Of a stretch of 64,000 nucleotides of DNA, positions 14,517 through 24,373 are shown in pieces. This DNA comes from Synechococcus sp. ATX 2A4 (GTDB lineage Bacteria; Cyanobacteriota; Cyanobacteriia; PCC-6307; Cyanobiaceae), in NCBI RefSeq assembly GCF_024346375.1, contig NZ_JAGQCV010000001.1, forward strand, positions 124,001 through 188,000, written 5' to 3'. The position numbers and the translations under genes were made by a program. The notes beneath the pieces were generated by a model. It saw only the letters and a program-made list of their open reading frames with translations, made no database searches and was not told the origin of the DNA. How positions within the stretch are numbered: the first letter of the stretch is position 1; the number at the start of each line of letters is the position of its first letter.

Positions 14517-16628
14517 ATGGCCGATCTTCTCCGCTGCCACCTGTTGATCGGCCCACCTGGCAGCGGCAAAACCACCCTGGCGGCTGTGTTGGCCCAGCGT
14601 TTTGCTCTCCGAGGGCAGGTCGTTGAGGTGCTGTCCACCGACGGCATCCGTGAGGAGCTGTACGGCGATGCCACGATCCAGGGCTTCTGGCCGGCGATTG
14701 AGCGTCGGCTGCATGAGCGAATCACTGCTGCGATCGCCCGTGGTGTCGGCGTCATCGTTGATGCCACCCATGCCAAGCGTCCCTGGCGGCTGGCGATCAC
14801 TCAGCGGCTAGAGCTTCCCCAGCCGGTCCAATGGATCGGTTGGCAGCTCACTACACCGCTGGAAACCTGCAAGCAGTGGAACCGCCTACGGGAGCGACGC
14901 GTGCCCGATGCCGTGATCCACGCCTTTGCCGCCTCATTGGCGGATGCGATCTTTCAACCCAGCCGGGCGGAAGGGCTGGCGGTGCTGGTGGATCTTGACC
15001 CCTCGGCGCACGCCGACCTTGAGGCGGCTGTGGAGCAGGAGCTTCGCCGCCTTGACAGACGCATCGTGGCCTCCCTCAACCGCGAGCAGAGCCACCAGCT
15101 GCATGGCTATTCCCGATTGCTCGATTACGAGCGTTTGCTGCACCTGTTGCAGCTGCTGATGCGTTTTCCCGATCTCCATGCGGCAGATGCCCCCACCACG
15201 GCCGCCCTGCAGCAGATCTGCAATCCCCTCCCCAATGGCGATCTGGCGGCACGAGCAGCCGCCTATCTCACCGCCTTGCACGGCAACTGCTACGGCGATG
15301 CCGCCGCGATCATGGCCGATCTGGCCTGGCTGGAGCAGCAGGGTTTCTTTTCCGTGCTCCCTGCCGAGGCGCCGATCTCCGCTCCACCGCCCGATGCCCG
15401 TGTGGCAGCAAACCAGGGGGGCTGGCCTCAGGAGGCCGACGCCAAGGTGTTTGTGCGCGTGCTTTCCCTGATCCGCCATGTGCTGCAGCATCCCTTCGAC
15501 AAAGGCAGCGAAGGCCCGGTGCAGCGCCATCTGCTCGAACGCCTTCACGAACTCGATGCCTCCACCTACACCCCCCGCAGCGGCGACACCTTGCGCCGTG
15601 ACATTCAGAAGGTTCTGACCCCCTATGGCTTCCGCCCTCCGGGGGAGAACGTGCGTCATGGCTATGCCCTGGGTACGGCGTTGCTGTCGGCTTCCCAGCT
15701 GCGCGATGCCGTGACCCTGCTGCGCAGCACCGCCGCGCAGCTTGGTGACCCGGTGCACCAGCAACTGCTCGCCGACCTCGAGCGACGCCTTTCCCAGGGG
15801 GGCCTGGAGCTTGAGGCCTCGTTCAGTGTGCGACGCATCGCCAACCGCTCGATCGTGGACCCAGCCCTGGTGCGCTCCGACTCCCTGGCCTGCCGCGATC
15901 AGGCCCAACGCTTGGAGGCGGCCATCCTGCAGGGCAACCGCGTGGTGCTTGGCCGCATGGCCTCTGCCGCCCGTTTCACCACCAGCACGGACATGTCTGA
16001 TCAACGGATGTGGCCCCTCCAGCTGGTGTTCCACAACATCGGCTGGTATCTGGCCTATGAAGTGGAATCCCCCGGCCGGGCCGAAGGCCTGATCCGTACG
16101 GAACGGGTAGACCGTCTGCTACTCCAGGAGGTTCACAGTGGCTTCCGCCAGGCACCTTCCCAGCGTCAGCGCAGCCTGCAACGGCTCGACCGCCTCCTGC
16201 GGCATACCGGCGGCATCTATTGCGGCGAGAACCTTGAAGCCCAGCTCGCCATCGGCGGCACCGATCCCGCTGTCCGCCACCGGACCCTGCAGCCCTTGCG
16301 TTTCCGCTGCACCCGCTACGTGTTCGCCTTCCTGCGCGAGGGTCTGCAACGCTTTCCATTGGAATGCATCCGCCTGTCGAAGCCCCTGCCAGGCGACGAC
16401 TGGTGGCGCCATCCCGACGCCCCCCACGTGCTCGAGCCCGGCGATGGCAGCCACCCCTACCCGATCGAGATCGATCTGCCCCCCTGGACCCTGGCGGGCG
16501 ACATCGATCTGCGCCGTTGGCTGTTCGGCTTCGGAAACGGGGTGATCATCGAGGGTCCTGAGCTGCTGCGCCGGGAGCACCGCGAACGGGCCGAGGAGGT
16601 GGCGGCGCTGTACGCATCTGCAACCTGA
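14517..16628 (+). CDS. P-loop kinase fused to a wHTH-WYL-WCX regulator (copy 3, catalytic motifs kept)
   Basis: This 703-residue protein keeps every kinase motif that its two relatives lost. It has Walker A GPPGSGKT (12-19), STDGIREELYG with Asp42, and VIVDATHAKR (79-88), as in polynucleotide kinases and zeta toxins. VQWIGWQLTTPLETCKQWN and HGYSRLLDYERLLHLL follow. Residues 350-395 read as a winged helix (DTLRRDIQKVLTPYGF, HGYALGTALLSASQL). The WYL domain has the residues WYL at 510-512. The C-terminal part, RRWLFGFGNGVIIEGPELL then EEVAALY, matches the WCX extension of WYL regulators. I know of no described family with this fusion. The substrate may be RNA ends, a nucleotide or a protein. 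Confidence 0.82.
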   Translation: MADLLRCHLLIGPPGSGKTTLAAVLAQRFALRGQVVEVLSTDGIREELYGDATIQGFWPAIERRLHERITAAIARGVGVIVDATHAKRPWRLAITQRLELPQPVQWIGWQLTTPLETCKQWNRLRERRVPDAVIHAFAASLADAIFQPSRAEGLAVLVDLDPSAHADLEAAVEQELRRLDRRIVASLNREQSHQLHGYSRLLDYERLLHLLQLLMRFPDLHAADAPTTAALQQICNPLPNGDLAARAAAYLTALHGNCYGDAAAIMADLAWLEQQGFFSVLPAEAPISAPPPDARVAANQGGWPQEADAKVFVRVLSLIRHVLQHPFDKGSEGPVQRHLLERLHELDASTYTPRSGDTLRRDIQKVLTPYGFRPPGENVRHGYALGTALLSASQLRDAVTLLRSTAAQLGDPVHQQLLADLERRLSQGGLELEASFSVRRIANRSIVDPALVRSDSLACRDQAQRLEAAILQGNRVVLGRMASAARFTTSTDMSDQRMWPLQLVFHNIGWYLAYEVESPGRAEGLIRTERVDRLLLQEVHSGFRQAPSQRQRSLQRLDRLLRHTGGIYCGENLEAQLAIGGTDPAVRHRTLQPLRFRCTRYVFAFLREGLQRFPLECIRLSKPLPGDDWWRHPDAPHVLEPGDGSHPYPIEIDLPPWTLAGDIDLRRWLFGFGNGVIIEGPELLRREHRERAEEVAALYASAT

Positions 16629-16699
16629 AGCGGAGCCTTGAGGCTGCGCCTCCCATCACCCCTGGCGCGGTTGGTGGCTCCCTCTAGGCTTAACCCACC

Positions 16700-18157
16700 A
16701 TGCGAGCCGCTGCGATCACCCTTCTGACCCACCCAGCTCCGGGACAGGAGCAGCCCAGCGGCGGTCGCCGCACCTCACCCATCCGCCGCCTTGACGCAGA
16801 AGAGCAGGCACCGCAAGAGCGGCCTGTACTTACCGATCTTCCCGACGCCGGCGTGTCGTTTGCCTCGCTCGGCCTCTCGGAGCCGCTGCTCAAGGCGATC
16901 GTGGCCAAGGGTTACACGGTGCCATCACCGATCCAGCTGCAGTCGATTCCGGCGGTGCTCGCTGGCCACGATGTGATGGCGGCCGCTCAGACGGGCACCG
17001 GCAAGACCGCCGGCTTCACCCTGCCGATGCTGGAGCGGCTTCAGCACGGCCCCCACGCCCGCAACAACCAGGTGCGGGCTCTGGTGCTCACGCCCACGCG
17101 CGAGCTGGCGGCCCAGGTGCACGAAAGCGTGCAGGTCTATGGGCGCTACCTCGATCTGCGCAGTGATGTGGTGTTCGGCGGGGTGAAGGTCAACCCGCAG
17201 ATGCAGCGCCTGCGCCGCGGCGCCGACGTGCTGGTGGCCACACCGGGGCGTCTGATGGACCTCTATCAGCAGAACGCCATCCGCTTCGACCGGCTCGAAA
17301 TCCTCGTGCTCGATGAAGCCGATCGCATGCTCGACATGGGCTTCATCCGCGACATCCAGAAAATCCTGGCCCTGCTGCCACCGAAGCGGCAGAACCTGCT
17401 GTTCTCCGCCACCTTCAACCCCTCGATCCGCAAGCTGGCCCAGGGGTTGCTGCACAACCCGGTGCAGCTGCAGGCCACCCCTGAAAACAAGGCCGCCCCG
17501 CTGGTGGAGCAGGTGATGCATCCCTGCGACATGGCCCGCAAGGCCGATCTGCTCACCCATCTGGTGCGCGAGAACGACTGGCGGCAGGTGCTGGTGTTCT
17601 CCCGCACCAAGCACGGGGCCAACCGCCTGGCCGATCGCCTCAACCAGGAGGGCCTCACGGCCATGGCGATCCATGGCAACAAGAGCCAGGGCGCCCGCAC
17701 CCGGGCGCTGGCCACCTTCAAGAGCGGCGAGTTGCGCGTGCTGGTGGCCACCGATCTGGCCGCCCGCGGCCTCGATATCGAGCAGTTGCCCCATGTGGTG
17801 AACCTCGATCTGCCCAACGTGGCCGAGGACTATGTGCACCGCATCGGCCGCACGGGCCGGGCCGGCCAGAGTGGCCATGCCATTTCCCTGGTGGCCGCCG
17901 AGGAGCACGAACTGCTGCGGGCGATCGAGCGGATGATCGGCAACCCACTGCCGCGCCGCGAGATCGCCGGCTTTGAGCCCACCATCCTTTCGGCCCCACC
18001 GTTGGACCTCAGCGGCGGGCGGGGCAAGGGTGGGCGCCGCTCCGGCGGTGGTGGCGGTGGTGGTCGGCCCGATCGGCCCCCCAGCCGCTCCCGCCGGCCG
18101 GCCACCGGCTCCGGAACAGCCGCAGCACCGGCCCGGGCGCGCAGCCGGCGTCCCTGA
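16700..18157 (+). CDS. DEAD-box ATP-dependent RNA helicase (RhlE-like)
   Basis: This 485-residue helicase has all motifs in order: Q-motif segment ([12 protein letters not shown]), motif [10 protein letters not shown], Ia [39 protein letters not shown] and [12 protein letters not shown]. The [11 protein letters not shown] form and the basic, Gly-rich tail (after residue 430, [15 protein letters not shown]) fit the RhlE group. Such proteins unwind short RNA duplexes in ribosome assembly and RNA decay, and in cyanobacteria several are cold or redox responsive. It marks the return to core genome after the island. The N-terminal 40 residues are not conserved in type, so a later start is possible. 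Confidence 0.93.
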   Translation: MRAAAITLLTHPAPGQEQPSGGRRTSPIRRLDAEEQAPQERPVLTDLPDAGVSFASLGLSEPLLKAIVAKGYTVPSPIQLQSIPAVLAGHDVMAAAQTGTGKTAGFTLPMLERLQHGPHARNNQVRALVLTPTRELAAQVHESVQVYGRYLDLRSDVVFGGVKVNPQMQRLRRGADVLVATPGRLMDLYQQNAIRFDRLEILVLDEADRMLDMGFIRDIQKILALLPPKRQNLLFSATFNPSIRKLAQGLLHNPVQLQATPENKAAPLVEQVMHPCDMARKADLLTHLVRENDWRQVLVFSRTKHGANRLADRLNQEGLTAMAIHGNKSQGARTRALATFKSGELRVLVATDLAARGLDIEQLPHVVNLDLPNVAEDYVHRIGRTGRAGQSGHAISLVAAEEHELLRAIERMIGNPLPRREIAGFEPTILSAPPLDLSGGRGKGGRRSGGGGGGGRPDRPPSRSRRPATGSGTAAAPARARSRRP

Positions 18158-18178
18158 GCCTCCCCCCAGACTGCCGGC

Positions 18179-18979
18179 TCAGGCCGGCGGTGGTGGCGGT
18201 GGTGGCGGTGGTGCCGGCCGAAACAGGCTGGCCAACGCCTCCAACGCAGCCGGCAGTTCCCCAGCAGGGCGCTGCGCCGGCAGGGTGAGGCTCTCAATGC
18301 TCACGTCGCTGAGCGCCAGGCCGACGGCGGCAAAACTGCCGCGGCAACGGTCCTCCGTACTGTTGGCCAGCACTGCCAGTGACGGCTCCTCCCGCGCCGG
18401 TCCATGGGCGCCATCGCAGCTCACCTGCCGCAGCTGGCTGCAGATTTCCAGGAACAGCGGCGCCAGCAACTCAGCCACCGCTGGCGCCGGCCGTGAGGGG
18501 CCCTCGATCAGTTGGCGGGCGCCCAGGGTGCGCAGCAGCAACAGCGGGTCGCGGCACTGGATGGCGCAGCGCCCGGAGGCGCTGAAGGATTCCGCCAAGG
18601 ACGCCTCCTGCCAAAGCGCAGGCGGCAGCACCGGCTGCGCAGAGCGCAGGCCCCAGGGCAGAGCGATGAAGGATCGCAGGTCCACCACGTGGATCTGGGC
18701 GTTGAAGAAGGTGCCTTCCTGGCCCGGCAGATCGATCACCCCCGCCAGCTTCGGCAGCGTCTGGCGCTTGAGCTGATGGCGGCCGGTGGGGAGCACATCG
18801 GCCAGCCGATCACCGACGGCGAACACCGCCACCTGATCCGCTTCCACTTTTAACCAGGTGCCCACCCGCAGCGGTGCCTGCGCATGGTCCAGGGCCCACA
18901 GCAGCGGATCAGTGCTGCGCCCACTCTCCAGCGCCGTTGCTGGCGCCTGCGGCGCCCCTTCTGCTCCGGCCTGCACCAT
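18179..18979 (-). CDS. SPFH-domain (virion-core-like) protein with polyproline tail
   Basis: From the ATG at 18979 the protein has about 266 residues. The core WLKVEADQVAVFAVGDRL and LPTGRHQLKRQTLP, followed by IHVVDLRSFIALPWG, is typical of the SPFH/band-7 subgroup annotated as virion-core-protein-like, usually found with small membrane or zinc-ribbon partners. The C-terminus is a run of about ten prolines and one alanine. There is no N-terminal membrane helix. Role unknown; scaffold function is inferred from the fold. The frame stays open to 19090, but the extra residues are Arg-rich and look non-coding. It lies downstream of fmt on the same strand. Confidence 0.7.
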   Translation of the reverse strand: MVQAGAEGAPQAPATALESGRSTDPLLWALDHAQAPLRVGTWLKVEADQVAVFAVGDRLADVLPTGRHQLKRQTLPKLAGVIDLPGQEGTFFNAQIHVVDLRSFIALPWGLRSAQPVLPPALWQEASLAESFSASGRCAIQCRDPLLLLRTLGARQLIEGPSRPAPAVAELLAPLFLEICSQLRQVSCDGAHGPAREEPSLAVLANSTEDRCRGSFAAVGLALSDVSIESLTLPAQRPAGELPAALEALASLFRPAPPPPPPPPPA

Positions 18980-19095
18980 CGTGCCTGTCCTGTCCGCCCA
19001 TGGCGTCACTGTATGGAAAGGCGCCCGGCGTGGTCGCCAGTGGAGCCGGCGCCGCTGCAACCTGTTCTGCTGCAAGCGACTCAGCGACAAACCGT

Positions 19096-20154
19096 TCAGC
19101 CGCGAGCAGGCGATCGCTCTGCCTCGCAGGCTGAAGCCCCCTCACCCAACCGGTCTCCCGGTTGCAGGCCCAGCTGCTGGAGCAACGGCTGGCCGCTGGC
19201 CGCCTGTTTGCCTTCCAGCTGGGCACTGCGCAGCAGCAGCGGGCAGCCGCCGGTGGCCACCACTAGCCCCACCCCCGGCACCAACGCCAGCACCTCACCG
19301 GGAGTCCCTTGCCGCTCCGCGGCGCCGGTGGCCAACGCCCGGACGTCGGCGCTCAGCTGCTCCGCCAGCCTTCCCACCAGCGGCTCGGTGGCGAGCAGCT
19401 TGAGCCGCTTGCCCGCCAGCGTGGTGGTGGCGCCGGGGTAGAGCCCCATCACCTGCCGGTGGATCGCCAGGGCCGAGCGGCTCCAATCCACCGCGTAATC
19501 CTCTTTGCGCAGCAGCCGGGCCAGACGCACCCCGTCGTCGCCCTGGGGCCGCAGCCCCAGCCGCTGCCAGCGCTCCGGCTCGGGGCCACGACCAGCGGCC
19601 TCGATCATCGGTATCGCTTCCACCAGCAGGCTGGCGGTGAGCGCACTGAGCCTGGCTCCGAGCTGCTGGGCGTTGTCGAGCAGGCCAATGGCAAGGCGGC
19701 CTTCGAGCAGCACCGGACCGGTGTCGAGGCCAGCCTCCATCGCCATGATTCCCACGCCGGTTTCCGCATCGCCTTCGATCAGGCACCACTGGATCGGCCC
19801 GGCCCCACGCCAGCGGGGCAGCAGGGACCCGTGGCCGTTCCAGCAGCCCAATGGCGGTTGCTGCAGCACCTCGGGCGGCAGCAACTGGCCGAAGGCCACC
19901 ACCACCGAAAGATCGGCGCCGAGGGCCGCCAACTGCTGCTGGGTGTCTGGTTCGCGGCGGATGCGGGTGGGTGTGATCACCGGTAAGCCCAGCTCCAGGG
20001 CGCGGGCCTTCACGGCTGATGGGACGGCAGCGGCCCCCCGCCCGCGCCGCCGGTCGGGTTGGCTCACCACCCCCACGATGGTGTGGCCGGCCGCCACCAA
20101 CGCCTCAAGGCTGGGCACGGCATAGGCCGGCGTGCCCCAGAACAGGATCTTCAC
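19096..20154 (-). CDS. fmt: methionyl-tRNA formyltransferase
   Basis: This 352-residue Fmt transfers a formyl group from 10-formyl-THF to initiator Met-tRNA. It starts MKILFWGTPAYAVPSLEAL, the classical Fmt opening with the G-T-P-x-F/Y-A motif. The catalytic segment is NGHGSLLPRWRGAGPIQW (Asn and His of the active site present), followed by DTGPVLLE. The C-terminal OB-type tRNA-binding domain is present (GTPGEVLALVPGVGLVVATG). Length is slightly above the usual 310-330 because of a C-terminal tail. It follows pmbA on the same strand with a 39-bp gap. Confidence 0.96.
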   Translation of the reverse strand: MKILFWGTPAYAVPSLEALVAAGHTIVGVVSQPDRRRGRGAAAVPSAVKARALELGLPVITPTRIRREPDTQQQLAALGADLSVVVAFGQLLPPEVLQQPPLGCWNGHGSLLPRWRGAGPIQWCLIEGDAETGVGIMAMEAGLDTGPVLLEGRLAIGLLDNAQQLGARLSALTASLLVEAIPMIEAAGRGPEPERWQRLGLRPQGDDGVRLARLLRKEDYAVDWSRSALAIHRQVMGLYPGATTTLAGKRLKLLATEPLVGRLAEQLSADVRALATGAAERQGTPGEVLALVPGVGLVVATGGCPLLLRSAQLEGKQAASGQPLLQQLGLQPGDRLGEGASACEAERSPARG

Positions 20155-20193
20155 AACAGCGCGGGCGGGTGGATCAAACGGGGCCGGCGCCGC

Positions 20194-21576
20194 TCAGGCG
20201 TCCCCGGTCACGGACAACCCTTCCACCCACACGTGCGGGCAAAGGCCATCGGGGGTGAGCTTGGCTTCTCCTTCAAAACCGAGGAGGCCCTTGAGCACGG
20301 CCCGGATGTCACCGGCCACGGTGGCCGCTTCGATCGAGCGCGCTTCCCCGTTGCGAATCAACCAGCCGTCAAACGGCAGCGAGAACGAGCCCTGGCTCGC
20401 CTTCACGCCGGCATGAAGCGCCGAGAGTGAATCGATCCACACCACGCCGTCGGCGCTGTGACGATCGAGGCCGCTGGCGCCACCGGAGGAACCGGCGCTC
20501 GGCCCCACCTCAAACCAGTGCGGCCCCACCGACACCTTGGCGCCCAGGCCCGCATGGCCGGTGGGCTCCACGCCGAAGGCGCGCGCCGTGGCTTCGGAAT
20601 GGAGGAAGTGGCGCAGCACGCCACCCTCCACCAGGGCCAGGCGCCGCACCGGCGTGCCTTCGCCATCGAAGTTCGAGGCGCCCACATTGCCGGGATGCAG
20701 GCCGTTGTCGTGGATGGAGAGAAACGGCACCGCCAGGGTGCTGCCCAGCGCCTCGCGGTCGCTGAGGCTGACGCCATCGAGCACGGCCCGGGCATTGAAC
20801 AGGCTGCTGAAGGCGCCGATCAGATCGAGAAAGGCTTCCGGCGAAAAGATGCAGGTGTAGTGGCCCGTCTGGATCGGGGCGTAATCGAGATGGGCGATGG
20901 TGCGCTCGGCCGCTTCGGCGATGCAGCCGGCCACATCCAGCTGCTGCAGGCCGTAGGCCAGACGCACGGCGCCGCTGCTGCGCGGCTTGCGGCCTTCCTC
21001 TTCACTGCGGGCGTAGAGGTAAAGGCTGGCCGTGGTGAGCTTCTGCTCGCGGCAGGCGCCGGCGCTGTTGAGGTACAGGCGCTCGCTGCTGCGCTGGGCC
21101 AGGCCGTTGTAGGGAACGGTGGTGATGGCGGCATGGCGGCTGAGCAGCTCGCGCTCCGCTTCGCGCAGGGTGTCCAGCAGTTCGAGGATGCCGCGCGGTT
21201 CCACCAGGGGTTGATCGAGCGGTTCGAGTGGGGCCGTGGCCAGCGGCGAAAAGGCGGGGATGTCGTCGGCATTGCCGTAGGCGCTGGCATCACGGGCGCC
21301 GCTGAGGGCGCGGGCCAGGCCGGCGGGGGAGAGGTCGGAGGTGCTGGTGATGCCCACCAGGCCATCGCCGTTCCAGACCCGCACGGTGATGGCGCTGCGC
21401 TGGGCGCCCTTCAGCTGCTTGGCCTCGCCCCGGTCCACCTGCACGGAGGTGTCGGTGCTGCAGGCGGCACCCAGATCCCAGCGTTCGATGCCAAGGCCCT
21501 GGGCCAGGCTGCCGAGCTGCTCACTGAGGGAATGGGCATCGAGGCCCAGGGTGGCCATTGCTGTGGAGGTACCCAT
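20194..21576 (-). CDS. pmbA: TldD/PmbA family protein, PmbA-type subunit
   Basis: This 460-residue protein is the PmbA/TldE-like partner of TldD. It has the SAITVRVWNGDGLVGITSTS opening domain, the C-terminal VSVGPHWFEVGPS and GVVWIDSLSALHAGV segments, and no HExxxH zinc motif, as expected for the non-catalytic half. TldD/PmbA heterodimers degrade unfolded peptides and mature modified peptides in other bacteria. I chose the ATG at 21576, 2 bp after the tldD stop. The longer frame to 21696 would overlap tldD for no benefit. Confidence 0.93.
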   Translation of the reverse strand: MGTSTAMATLGLDAHSLSEQLGSLAQGLGIERWDLGAACSTDTSVQVDRGEAKQLKGAQRSAITVRVWNGDGLVGITSTSDLSPAGLARALSGARDASAYGNADDIPAFSPLATAPLEPLDQPLVEPRGILELLDTLREAERELLSRHAAITTVPYNGLAQRSSERLYLNSAGACREQKLTTASLYLYARSEEEGRKPRSSGAVRLAYGLQQLDVAGCIAEAAERTIAHLDYAPIQTGHYTCIFSPEAFLDLIGAFSSLFNARAVLDGVSLSDREALGSTLAVPFLSIHDNGLHPGNVGASNFDGEGTPVRRLALVEGGVLRHFLHSEATARAFGVEPTGHAGLGAKVSVGPHWFEVGPSAGSSGGASGLDRHSADGVVWIDSLSALHAGVKASQGSFSLPFDGWLIRNGEARSIEAATVAGDIRAVLKGLLGFEGEAKLTPDGLCPHVWVEGLSVTGDA

Positions 21577-21578
21577 GA

Positions 21579-23015
21579 TCAGCGGCCCCCCACGGTGATG
21601 GCATCCACCTTGATGTGCGGCTGCCCCACGGTGACGAAGATGCTGCCACTCACCGACCCGCAGAAGCCGGCCGCCAGCTCCAGGTCGTTGGCGCACATCG
21701 ACAGCCGCGGCATCACTTCCTTAGCTTCACCGATCAAAGTGGCCCCCTTCACCGGCTTGCCAAGGCGACCGTTCTCAATCAGATAACCCTCTTCCACCGC
21801 GAAGTTGAACTGGCCGGTGGGGCCCACACTGCCGCCCCCCATCGATTTGCAATAGAGGCCCCGATCCACCGATTCGATCAGCTGCTCCGGGGTGTGCGGG
21901 CCGGCGGCGATGTAAGTGTTGCGCATGCGGCTGGCAGCCGCGAAGGCGTGGCTCTGGCGCCGGCCGCTGCCGGTGCGGGGGTGGCCGGTGCGCAGTTCAC
22001 CGGCGCGGTCGGAGAGGAAGCGCTTGAGCACCCCGTTTTCGATCAGCACCGTGCGCTGGGGCACCATGCCCTCGTCATCCATCGACAGGCTGCCGAAGGC
22101 ACCGTCGCTGAGGCCCTCGTCGATCGCCGTCACGGCGCTATGGGCGATCGGGGCTTCGATGCGGTCGGCGAAGGGGGTGGTGCCCCGCTCCACCTGGGTG
22201 GTTTCCAGCAGGTGGCCGCAAGCCTCGTGGAAGATCACGCCACCGAAGCGGTTGGCGAGCACCACCGGGTAGGTGCCCGCTTCCACGTAGTCGGCATGGA
22301 GCATGGCCTGGGTGCTGGCGCACAGGTCGATCGCGGCCGCCTGGGCATCCCATTGGCGCAGATCATCCGGGCGGTCGCTGCTGCCGTAGCGGCGGCCCTG
22401 GCTGGCACGGTGGTCGCCGTCGGCGGCCAAGGCCGTGAGCCCCACCGACTGATGCAGCCGGATGTCACGGGCGAAGGTGCCATCGCTGGCGGCCACCATC
22501 ACCTCCTGCCAGTCGCGGGCGTAGCTGCCGCGGCGCGCCTGCAGGTGCTGGCCGTGCCGATCAAGCAGGGCGGTGCCCTCCAGCAGCCGGTCGGTGGATT
22601 CCGCCAGGGTTGGGCAGGCGCCCAACCAGTCGCCTTTGGCGAGGGCGTGATCGTGCAGTTCGGGCAGGCCGTCGAAGCCGCTGAGGCTGCTGCTGCTGAT
22701 CGTCAGGCCGAGCATGCCCAGGGCCTGCTCCAGGGCCACCAGCAGACCCCGCTCGCTGAGGTCGTTGGTGGAAACAAAGCCGTCACGCTCGCCGCGGAAC
22801 ACGCGCACCCCGGCGCCCCGGCCAAAGGCCGGGCTCACGCTGGTGATGCGGTCCTGCTCGGCCAGAAGCCCGATGTGGTCGGCGCTCTCCAGGAACACTT
22901 CCACCAGGCTGGCTCCAGCGGCGCGTCCAGCAGCCAGCAAGGGCTCCAGGCGTTGACGCCAGCTGAGGTCAAAACCTTCAAGCGCCAGCAAAGGGCGAGC
23001 AGTGGAAGCAACCAA
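21579..23015 (-). CDS. tldD: metalloprotease TldD
   Basis: This 478-residue catalytic subunit carries FHEACGHLLETTQVERG, the HExxxH zinc site of the TldD/E family, with the downstream AFGSLSMDDEGM and SHAFAAASRMRNTYI segments. The C-terminal MCANDLELAAGFCGSVSG holds the conserved Cys that coordinates zinc in this family. Together with PmbA, encoded next, it forms a barrel that digests extended peptides. The two genes form an operon with a 2-bp gap. A long open frame on the opposite strand is a composition artefact. Confidence 0.95.
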   Translation of the reverse strand: MVASTARPLLALEGFDLSWRQRLEPLLAAGRAAGASLVEVFLESADHIGLLAEQDRITSVSPAFGRGAGVRVFRGERDGFVSTNDLSERGLLVALEQALGMLGLTISSSSLSGFDGLPELHDHALAKGDWLGACPTLAESTDRLLEGTALLDRHGQHLQARRGSYARDWQEVMVAASDGTFARDIRLHQSVGLTALAADGDHRASQGRRYGSSDRPDDLRQWDAQAAAIDLCASTQAMLHADYVEAGTYPVVLANRFGGVIFHEACGHLLETTQVERGTTPFADRIEAPIAHSAVTAIDEGLSDGAFGSLSMDDEGMVPQRTVLIENGVLKRFLSDRAGELRTGHPRTGSGRRQSHAFAAASRMRNTYIAAGPHTPEQLIESVDRGLYCKSMGGGSVGPTGQFNFAVEEGYLIENGRLGKPVKGATLIGEAKEVMPRLSMCANDLELAAGFCGSVSGSIFVTVGQPHIKVDAITVGGR

Positions 23016-23123
23016 GGAAGTCGGCCTGATCTTGGTGGATCAGGCTAACGGCGGGGCCTCAGCGACGGGACTGCAGAAGCTTTGCTAGGGCGGACTGGCC
23101 CCCAGGGCTTTGAAGGGCTGGGC

Positions 23124-24221
23124 TCAGCGCACGGCGGGTTGGAAAGCCTCGCTGCGGATCGGAGCCATCAGGAACAGCTTCGCCATTTCGAGGCCGTTGG
23201 CGGCCCAGAAGGGCAGCTTGCGCAACACCTTGATAGGAGCGATGGCCGAGGAGGCATCGGCGGCGCTGAGCGCCTGGTTGTTGCCCACGATCCGCTCCAG
23301 CCGCTCATAGAAGCGCGGGTGCTCCACGTTGAGCACCACGGGGAAGACGCGGGCCGAGGTTTCGTTGGTCTTGGCGATCACGTACTTGTCGTAAGTGCGG
23401 GCATCAAGGCCAAGCGCCTCATAGAACTCCTTGCGGGCCACGTCACGCACATACATCGTGGCGAACACCGCCAGCAGGAAGAAACGGCACCACAGCCGCG
23501 CCTGCAGGCCGCGCACAGTATCCGGCTGGGCCTTCATCAAGGCGTCGAAGAAGTCGCCGTGGCGGTTTTCGTCCTGGCACCAGTTCTCAAAAAAGTTGAA
23601 GATCGGGAAGATCTTGCTGTCGGGGTTCTTCTCGAGGTGGCGGTAGATGGCGATGTAGCGCCAGTAGCCGATCTTCTCCGAGAGATAGGTGGCGTAGAAG
23701 ATGAACTTGGGCTTGAAGAAGGTATACGACTTACTGGCGGTGAGGAAGCCCAGATCAAGCTGAAGCCCGAAATCGCCCATCGCCTTGTTGAGGAAGCCGG
23801 CATGGCGGGCCTCATCCCGTGCCATGTGGGCGAAGCATTCGGCCAGCAGCGGGTTCTTGGTTTTGATGCGGCGGCTCAGTTCCTTGTAGAGCAGGAAGCC
23901 GGAAAACTCCGAGGTGCAGCTCTGCTCAAGAAACTCCACGAACACACGGCGTGTGTCGGGATCGAGCTTGTCGGCGGCACCATCGAATTCGCTGTTGCGA
24001 ACGAAGTGGTGGCGGTTGTAGTCCTTGCGGAACTCTTCGCAGATCGCCTCCAACTCCACTTCATTGGGCCGCAGATCCATCGCCGCCATGGCGTCGAAAT
24101 CTGTGGTGTAGAAACGCGGCGTGAGGATCGTGTCTTTGACCGGATCCTTGAAGGCCGGTGCACCGGCGCGGCCCTCAGAGGCGGCGACGGGAGCGCTGGG
24201 TGCGGCGGTGGGAGGCACCAT
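23124..24221 (-). CDS. acsF: magnesium-protoporphyrin IX monomethyl ester (oxidative) cyclase
   Basis: This aerobic cyclase forms the fifth ring of chlorophyll. From ATG 24221 (MVPPTAAP) it is 365 residues. The two diiron ExxH motifs are visible as [12 protein letters not shown] and [11 protein letters not shown], with [16 protein letters not shown] supplying a further Glu ligand. [17 protein letters not shown] at the start is family-typical. The frame extends to 24314, but MVPP gives a normal length. The upstream region contains a perfect palindrome (24374-24389) and a 27-bp tandem repeat. The gene is essential for oxygenic growth unless a second cyclase gene exists elsewhere. Confidence 0.97.
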   Translation of the reverse strand: MVPPTAAPSAPVAASEGRAGAPAFKDPVKDTILTPRFYTTDFDAMAAMDLRPNEVELEAICEEFRKDYNRHHFVRNSEFDGAADKLDPDTRRVFVEFLEQSCTSEFSGFLLYKELSRRIKTKNPLLAECFAHMARDEARHAGFLNKAMGDFGLQLDLGFLTASKSYTFFKPKFIFYATYLSEKIGYWRYIAIYRHLEKNPDSKIFPIFNFFENWCQDENRHGDFFDALMKAQPDTVRGLQARLWCRFFLLAVFATMYVRDVARKEFYEALGLDARTYDKYVIAKTNETSARVFPVVLNVEHPRFYERLERIVGNNQALSAADASSAIAPIKVLRKLPFWAANGLEMAKLFLMAPIRSEAFQPAVR

Positions 24222-24373
24222 TCTGACGTCGAAGCAGGCGATGCAGGCATCGTAAGGGCCATCCGAGCCGGCGGGGCCCAGTTGTGAAGCTCCCACAAAA
24301 CCAGGCGTGACCAAGACTGAGCAAAACGTCTCAGCGCCACACCGAGGCCCGTTTCAGTTGGGCCGAGCGGCTT

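Noticed and set aside
14517-16628. Csx3 (ring nuclease) domain fused to the kinase
   Set aside because: The C-terminal part has the WYL residues and a WCX-type ending instead; no Csx3-like segment was seen.
20458-23048. Two long plus-strand frames opposite pmbA and tldD
   Set aside because: They mirror well-supported genes and have the His/Gln/Gly-rich composition of antisense frames in GC-rich DNA.
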